Source of the DNA: Camellia lanceoleosa
Taxonomy: Eukaryota > Streptophyta > Magnoliopsida > Ericales > Theaceae
DNA length: 64,000 bases
Assembly: GCA_025200525.1 (NCBI GenBank)
Contig: JANUSC010000390.1
Span: 124,001-188,000 of the forward strand
Direction: 5' to 3'
Part shown: one piece after another, positions 58,101 through 64,000 of the stretch
Layout: every line of letters begins with the position of its first letter
How positions within the stretch are numbered: position 1 is the first letter of the stretch
Program-made: the position numbers and the translations under genes
Notes under the pieces: generated by a model
Database searches by the model: none
What the model was told of the DNA's origin: nothing
Seen by the model: the letters and a program-made list of their open reading frames with translations, nothing else

Positions 58101-58883
58101 GGGGTAAAAAGGAGCAAGATTGTTACCCTTGAAGAACCTCTTCAACAATGGTGGACCAACTACTCCTCCAAGCTCAAAACCACCAAAGAACCTCAAAAAC
58201 AACCTCTTAGAACCTCAGTAGCCAAGGGAAGGTGTAACACTATGTGTTTGTGTGCAATAGTAAGACACAAATACACTTATACACACACAAAGGTAAAGAG
58301 AGAGAGAGAAATAGAGATAGGTGAGACACAAACCCTAACCCTAATCCAGAGCTCTCCTCTATATATTTTCTAACCTTTTTGTCTAACCCTAAAGCCAAGA
58401 GAGGAGGGCTCCTCTTATAGAGAAGCCAATCTTGTAAAGCTTACTCAAGAAGCTAACAAGGAAGCCATCCCTCCATACACGTGTATGGAGGAACAAAATA
58501 CAAGCAGTGTATTAAAATATACGCAAAAGAAGATGAGCGATGAGTCGGCCAGCCAAAAGTGCCATTTTGACTAAATAAACTGCCGACCGGCAACAAAGAA
58601 TGCCGACCGGCAATATACATTGCCGATGGCAACAAAACACCAGCCGGTGGCCTCTGGCCATGGCCGGTGATGTGTGGGGATGCCTCACAAGGCATTCCCT
58701 GCCCCTCCAAGGAAAAACACAAGTGTTTGGTGCAAAACTAGACACTAAACAGTCGAGTTCGGAGATCCTGGGGCAAGGCGCGTAGCCGAGACCTCCGGGA
58801 ACTCCAAATAAACATGGATGATCACCAAGTGTTCCAACGGTGACGTCCAAGTCTTGAGGACGGTCAAAAATGGGGTGTCTACA
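55185..58883 (-). mobile_element. E3 5' LTR (3699 bp)
   Basis: Partner of 40649-44400 in the same orientation, starting (plus strand) CGTAACAAGCCGC, where the other LTR has TGTAACATGCCCGC. It ends TGGGGTGTCTACA at 58883. The central 56800-58300 is almost base-for-base equal to the left LTR. The first 1.3 kb and the U3 part carry many small changes concentrated at CAG/CTG and CCGG sites. Telo-box at 58330-58344. Confidence 0.92.
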
Positions 58884-60300
58884 CACTTCAATTTGATTGT
58901 GCCCATGTAATGGTTTTGATTATCCTTGCCTTCTCGTATCAAGAATGCGGTTGTGTCGTCGCCGGGTGACTACTCTTGTTGCGGTGCCATTCAAACAAGG
59001 GCAACTTTCCGTTGCCATTCAATGCGCTAGTCTTTGTTCAAACAAGGGCAACTTTTACGTGCCATGCTCTCTTCAAGCAAGGCGATTTTCCTTGGATCGA
59101 GGTTGTGCATCTCGAGAGTGGGTTCTATGCTCGTTGAGCAGTGGCCGATTGCAAAAACAGTTTTTGAGAATTTTTACTAAGGTTGATTGATTTTCTCTAA
59201 AAAACTATTCCATTTTTTCCAAAACTGGATCCTTTTCCTGGACCCAAAAAAGGAAAATTTTCAGTGCTCATAACCTAACTTGCATGATTTTGAATCAGAA
59301 AATCGAACAAGCGCGTTAATCTAACTCTCATTTTGGTTAAAATTGTTTTAGTAGAAAAATCAAAACAAAAATGGTCAAAATAATGAACTAGGGAACCTGA
59401 TTGAGTCGGTGTTACATCTTTTCCCCTTTGTCAAAATACTTGCTAGAAAGGGCACTCTACTTGTCGGAAAGAACACCGTATTCGCTAGAAAAGGGCACAA
59501 CAAAGGCTGAAAGCTCTCTCACCCTCAAACAACGAGGTATCAAGCCAAGTGCAAAGCCTGTGGAATAGGGCAAGATATTCCACTCCATCATCTGGATAGA
59601 TCTTATCACGTCCAAACTCCCCAGTGAGCATCGTCAGCCGATGTTAGGCTGCGGTTGCTACACACCGGTTGTAGCACAACCCTTCTATGGGAGGAATTCA
59701 CTAGTGTGAGCGAAGAAAGAGAATCTAGCGACATGCTGGGGGCAAAGCCCGTAACTCTGTTTATCCATCAACCACCTAGGGAGGGATTGAAAAATGAAGA
59801 TTGAAGAATAGAGAGATGTGCGATGAGAGAAAAAAAAGTGAGAAAAGGGCTTTTTCGAGAAAACAAGAGATTGAGTGCAGTGATGTGAGAATCACAAATG
59901 AGAAAGGGTGGGAAACACTACCCGGTGAAAGCGAGGCTCCTTGTACCGTCACAGTGTCGTGTCTTTTTTTGTTTTATCTCGATTCTTGTTTTGAGACGTT
60001 TCGAGTGTTACTCGATGTGTCTAGGTTGTGTGCCTTTTATTTCCTTGTTGAGTCGTTTTGCTGTGTTCAGTCGTAGGCTCAATACCCCGATCAAGAACTC
60101 ATCTCTCAATTTCAAAAATAAAATCATTTTGTGCTCAAAGTGCCGTGCCATTCCCTACATTTGCGCAAAACAAGATTCGTTCTTTCGTAAAACCGCAAGG
60201 TTCAACCCAGGCCACGTGAGAATAGTAAAGCAAGGACCTATCTGAAGCTATATACATTCCAGACTGCAAAGCAAAAGAAAAGAGCGAAAATCGAAGCATC
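58884..60300 (+). other. E2 post-integrase segment, resumed after E3
   Basis: Continues E2. It is the inverted counterpart of 50900-52190 and 15700-16800: for example 'gatgtgagaatcacaaatgag' at about 59882 matches 'ctgatttgtgattctcacatc' at 51277. 'gggcaactttccgttgcc' repeats occur near 59000. The second antisense gene is too decayed to read. No gene is supported. Confidence 0.6.
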
Positions 60301-60539
60301 TGAGTGTGCTTCAACTTCAGAAAACTCCGTGATTGTATTCCGGATGTACCTTTTCAAGCCTTGTCAATGCTCCGAAGTATGAGTGTGCCTCTACCTCAAG
60401 CGCAAGATCAAGCACCTTCAAAGTTATACCCTTCCACCGCATTGTTATGCACCTTTCCCTCGTATTGTCATGCACACCTTACTTGCATTTATTTGCATCT
60501 TGTGTTATCTTCTACCATTTATCCTTTTACGCTGAGCAG

Positions 60540-62510
60540 CGTTTGGGATCGTTGTCCTCCGAGACTTTCTCAGATTGCGTTGTGCGCGCACTTGAGCGGT
60601 TTTTTTCGGACCTCTTCTCACGATTTCATCATGGCTTGTATGTTCTTTTTCTCTGCGATTTGGCGTGTTTGGAATTTATCGAGTTGCGTTGTAGGCCTTG
60701 TTGGGCGGGATTGTTTAGGACCTCTCCTCATGATTTCGGCGTGGTTTGAGTGTCGTTCCTCCTACGATTTGGCGTGTTTGGATCTTATCTCGAGGTTGCG
60801 TTGTGCACGCGCTTGGCGATTGTTTTCGGACCTCTTCTCACGATTTCCGCGTGGCTAGATTGTTCTTTTCCTCACCACGATTTCCGCGTGTTTGGATCTT
60901 ATCTCAGGTTGCGTTGTGCACGCACTTGAGCAGTTGTTTTTGGACCTCATCTCACGATTTCAGCGTGGTTAGAGTGTTGTCGTCCTCACACGATGTCGGC
61001 GTCTTTGGAAATTATCTGGATGCGTTGTGAATCTTGTTGGCGGGTTATTTTTGGACCTCCTCTCACGATTTTAGCGTGGTTTGAGTGTCCCGTTCCTCAC
61101 ACGATTTCAACGTGTTTGGATCTTATCTTAGGTTGCGTTGTGCGCGCACTTGAGCGGTTGTTTTCGGACCTCTTCTCACGATTTCAGCGTGGTTAGAGTG
61201 TTCTTTTCCTCACACGATTTTAGCGCGTTTGGATCTTATCTCAGGTTGCGTTGTGTGCGCACTTGAGCGGTTATTTTTGGACCTCTTCTCACGATTTCAG
61301 CGTGGTTAGAGTGTTCTTTTCCTCACACGATTTCGGCATGTTTGGAATTTATCTCAAGTTGCGTTGCGCGCACTTGAGCGGTTGTTTTCGAACCTCTTCT
61401 CATGATTTCAGCGTGGTTAGAGTGTTCTTTTCCTCACACGATTTCAGCGTGTTTGGAATTTATCCCAGTTTGTGTTGAAGATGCGCTGGGCGGGTTGTTT
61501 TAGGACCTCTCCTCACGATTTCAACGTGATTTGAGTGTCCCGTTCCTCACACGATTTCAGCATGTTTGGATCTTATCTCAGGTTGCGTTGTGCACGCACT
61601 TAAGCGGCTGTTTGCGGACCTCATCTCACGATTTCAGCATGGTTAGAGTGTTCTTTTCCTCACACGATTTTAGCGTGTTTGGAATTTATCTCAGGTTGCG
61701 TTGTGTGCGCACTTGAGCGGTTGTTTTATGACCTCTCCTCACAATTTCAATGTGGTTTGAGTGTCGTTCCTCCACGATTTGCGTGTTTGGATCTTATCTC
61801 TGGTTGCGTTGTGCCGCACTTGGCTTGTTGTTCGGACCTCTTCTCACGATTTTAGCGTGGTTAGAGTGTTCTTTTCCTCCTACGATTTCAGCGTGTTTGG
61901 AATTTATCTCGGGTTGCATTGTGCACGCGCTTGGCGGTTGTTTTCGACCTCTTTTCACGATTTCGGCGTGGTTTGAGTGTTCTTTTCCTCCACGATTTGG
62001 CGTGTTTGGAATTTATCGAGTTACGTTGTAGGCCTTGTTGGCGGATTGTTTTGACCTCTTCTCACGATTTCGGCGTGGTTTGGGTGTCCGTTCCTCTACG
62101 ATTTGGCGTGTTTGGATCTTATCTCGGGTTGCGTTGTGCGCGCACTTGGCGGTTGTTTTCAGACCTCTTCTCCGCGATTTGGCGTGGTTAGAGTGTTCTT
62201 TTCCTCACGATTTGGCGTGTTTGGAATTTATCGAGTTGCGTTGTAAGCGGCTTTGGGTGAGCTTGTTTGACCTCTTCTCACGATTTGGCGTGGTTAAAGT
62301 GTTCTTTTCCTCACATGATTTTAGCGTGTTTGGAATTTATCGAGTTGCGTTGTGAACCGCTGGGCGGGTTGTTTTGTTTACCTCTTCTCACGATTTGGCG
62401 TGATTGGGGCCTTCCTTTAGCACATGATTTCAGCGTGTTTGGAATTTATCTTAGGTTCGTAGAATGCACTTGATTGATTTTCTTTGTTCTTCCTCCACTC
62501 ACGAGTACAG
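60540..62510. repeat. E2 3'-end tandem array, unit about 113 bp
   Basis: About seventeen head-to-tail copies; two well-formed anchors (GGACCTCTTCTCACGATTTC at 61166 and 61279) are 113 bp apart. Each unit contains the word CACGATTTCAGCGTG twice (CACG and CGTG as inverted ends), plus TTCTTTTCCTCACACGATTT and GGTTGCGTTGTGCGCGCACT. Copies after about 61740 are shortened, often with GGCGTG for CAGCGTG. A unit of 113 is not a multiple of three; the many open frames (up to 184 codons) are artefacts. This array occupies the place where E1 and E3 keep the PMD gene and their own arrays. Confidence 0.93.
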
Positions 62511-63413
62511 CGTGGTTGGCGTATGTCACCATTTTGCATCTATTGTACTCTCTGTTGCATCGCATCTATTATCTATTGCATCACATCTATTACATCCATT
62601 GCATCATATCTGTTTTATTGTCTGGTCTAGGAGACCTTAAATCCTCTAAAGGTGCAATTCCTTTGGTGTTTGTCGTGCGAACAACTTCGATTGATGCAGT
62701 ATAGCCACACTGCTGTGTTAGCGGTGAGTTCCTAAGAGACCAAGCGAGATGGTGGAAACTAGAGTTGAATGGCTCATGCCTAGAAGCATGAGGTTGATTT
62801 CGAGACTAAAATCTGGTTTAAATACCGAGGGTATATCCTCGGCAGAAATCGTATGGCCCCATAGATTGAGATAGCATATGTGTGCGCCTCAATGCGGATC
62901 TTGAATCAACCTAGTCTGTCACCTGTTGGAGAATAGGAAAAGCGCAACCAAAGTCGGGAGAAAAGTAACACACAGTGGTTCGACCAAGAAGAAGCGAGAT
63001 CTCCGGCACCATGAGGCCGCAGTATTGTATGTCACGGTTCATTTGAAATTTGGTGCGACTAGACGAACCACGCAGGTATTGTATCTTCTCCGTGTGAGAC
63101 GTGGCGAGAATTGAATAATTCTTCGCATTCTTAACTGCATGAAATGTAGTTGTTGCATCGCATTCTTGCTTACAACTGTTGCATCTATTGTGAATATGTG
63201 CTTCATTATAGCTTGTTGCATTTGCATGATCATTGAGTTACCTTCGGCGTCTTGCATTACCGATTGCATTTTGCTCCTCTCCTGCCTGCAGGCACATCTC
63301 TGTTTATCTTGCCTGTTTGTCTAAGTCTTCGGCCTTGTCAAAAATGGTGCGTCTCACGGGCTTTTACATTCCTCCGTCACTTATGACTTTCGAGTTCGAT
63401 AAAGAGGGCAACC
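62511..63413 (+). other. E2 3' internal spacer and polypurine tract
   Basis: Conserved non-coding end of E2. 'cggttcatttgaaatttgg', 'caggtattgtatcttctccg' and 'gttgcatttgcatgatc' are the inverted counterparts of E3 44680-44900. AAAGAGGGCAACC at 63401-63413 is the PPT. No gene. Confidence 0.7.
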
Positions 63414-64000
63414 TGTAGACACCCATTTTTGACCGACCTTAAGACTTCGGGCGTCACCGATTGAGCGCTCGGTGATATTGCATATTGTGCTCGTGCGGAA
63501 GTTTCAGAGTCTCGGCTGCGAGCCTTGCCTGCGGACTTCCGGGCTCTTTCGTGTCTTGCCTCGGTTTGCAAACCAGGCTCTATTTTCTCTATTTTCTCTT
63601 CCCAAAGGGAAGGAGAGGTCTCTTAGATCATCTCTCAGTGGCCGTCGGCTACGTTTCGTGGTCGTAGGCCATTTTTCGTTGGAGCACGATTTCCGATTTT
63701 TTGAGCGGCGTATTTGTGCTTCGGTTGGGACAACTTAACCACCTCCGTTTGCTCCGGTTTTTGGTATACACATTCATCCTCCATTACAACACTTTGAGGC
63801 TATTTTCCAGAGGCTAGGAGCTCCTCTTCTTGGTCCAAAAGTTGCTGGTTCATTGGTCCTCAAGGGTAAACTTCTTTCCCCTCCTTTTTGTTCCTATCTT
63901 ACTCTATATCTAAGCCTTGCTTGCAAGAATTTTTGGGCTCCGACCCAAACTGTAAATAGTCATATTTTGAGCTCATTTTCATGTTTGATTAAGGACCTTT
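63414..64000 (+). mobile_element. E2 3' LTR, cut by the window end
   Basis: TGTAGACACCCATTTTTGACCG starts the LTR, which follows the E2 5' LTR from 31875 to about 32470 with few differences. Several of these again sit at CAG/CCG-type sites or are small deletions around 63660-63720. Confidence 0.9.

Larger units (their letters stand above)
40649..58883 (-). mobile_element. E3: non-autonomous Tat/Ogre-like element inserted in E2, TSD CACTT
   Basis: An 18235-bp element on the minus strand, with perfect 5-bp direct repeats CACTT at 40644-40648 and 58884-58888. Removing it restores E2 sequence (…ccgtaaaacactt + caatttgattgtg). 5' LTR 55185-58883, leader, shortened gag, pol remnant lacking RT to integrase, tail, diverged post-integrase segment, antisense PMD gene, tandem array, PPT and 3' LTR 40649-44400. 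The two LTRs are near-identical over long stretches, so it is the youngest insertion of the nest. Confidence 0.93.
31875..64000 (+). mobile_element. E2: non-autonomous Tat/Ogre-like element hosting E3, continues past the window
   Basis: 5' LTR 31875-36019, PBS 36025, gag, truncated pol and tail to 40648, then E3 (40649-58883) as an insertion. E2 resumes at 58884 with the post-integrase segment, a 113-bp tandem array, the PPT and a 3' LTR at 63414. Left flank before the LTR is TCAGC; the right flank is outside the window, so the TSD cannot be checked. RT, RNase H and integrase are absent through a deletion shared with E3. The antisense PMD gene is also not visible. Confidence 0.88.

Noticed and set aside
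60304..62473. Chain of open frames of up to 184 codons
   Set aside because: They hop frame with the 113-bp repeat, a length not divisible by three, and encode the same repeat in shifting frames.

Overview
The window is nuclear DNA of a large, repeat-rich plant genome, probably a eudicot. I found no host gene, no tRNA or rRNA gene and no CRISPR array. It is almost entirely nested LTR retrotransposons of the Ty3/gypsy Tat/Ogre-like type, with solo LTRs and two small DNA transposons inserted into them. The plant origin rests on Tat-type gag, protease, RT, RNase H and integrase remnants, a tRNA-Arg-type primer binding site, plant mobile domain (PMD) coding sequence, GT-AG introns with T-rich bodies, a CACTA MITE and telo-box motifs.

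Layout. (1) 1-6832: a plus-oriented long LTR cut by the window edge, carrying a solo LTR at 2428-5884 (TSD GTTAG). (2) About 6833-27983: element E1, minus strand. Its 3' LTR remnant ends at 9361 and contains a CACTA MITE (7215-7948, TSD TCA). Then follow a PPT, a 78-bp tandem array, an antisense intron-containing PMD gene (11897-14388), a second antisense gene remnant (15031-16363), and broken integrase, RNase H, RT, protease and gag. A second solo LTR (21044-23979) sits between protease and RT. (3) 27984-30264: a second copy of the 2-kb segment at 14732-16808, split by a 249-bp MITE. (4) 30265-31874: LTR end, PBS and gag of another element, F. (5) 31875 to beyond 64000: element E2, plus strand, inserted in the F gag. 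(6) 40649-58883: element E3, minus strand, inserted in E2 with a perfect TSD (CACTT). E2 resumes at 58884, and its 3' LTR starts at 63414.

How the parts fit. E1 carries the decayed pol core. E2 and E3 share one deletion that removes most of RT through integrase but keep gag pieces, so they look like a non-autonomous family mobilised in trans. E1 and E3 carry a PMD gene on the opposite strand, between integrase tail and 3' LTR, with introns intact; this follows if introns lying antisense to the genomic RNA cannot be spliced out. E1, E2 and E3 each have a different tandem array just inside the 3' LTR.

The most unusual signals are: (a) pairs of the palindrome CGCTCGAGCG with centres exactly 20 bp apart, six times, in the two solo LTRs; (b) GC-rich palindrome clusters both in LTR U3 and upstream of the antisense genes; (c) systematic CAG/CTG-context disagreements between the two otherwise near-identical E3 LTRs, which may be a methylation-linked sequencing artefact. 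All coding sequences appear broken, and functions are read from motifs by eye only.
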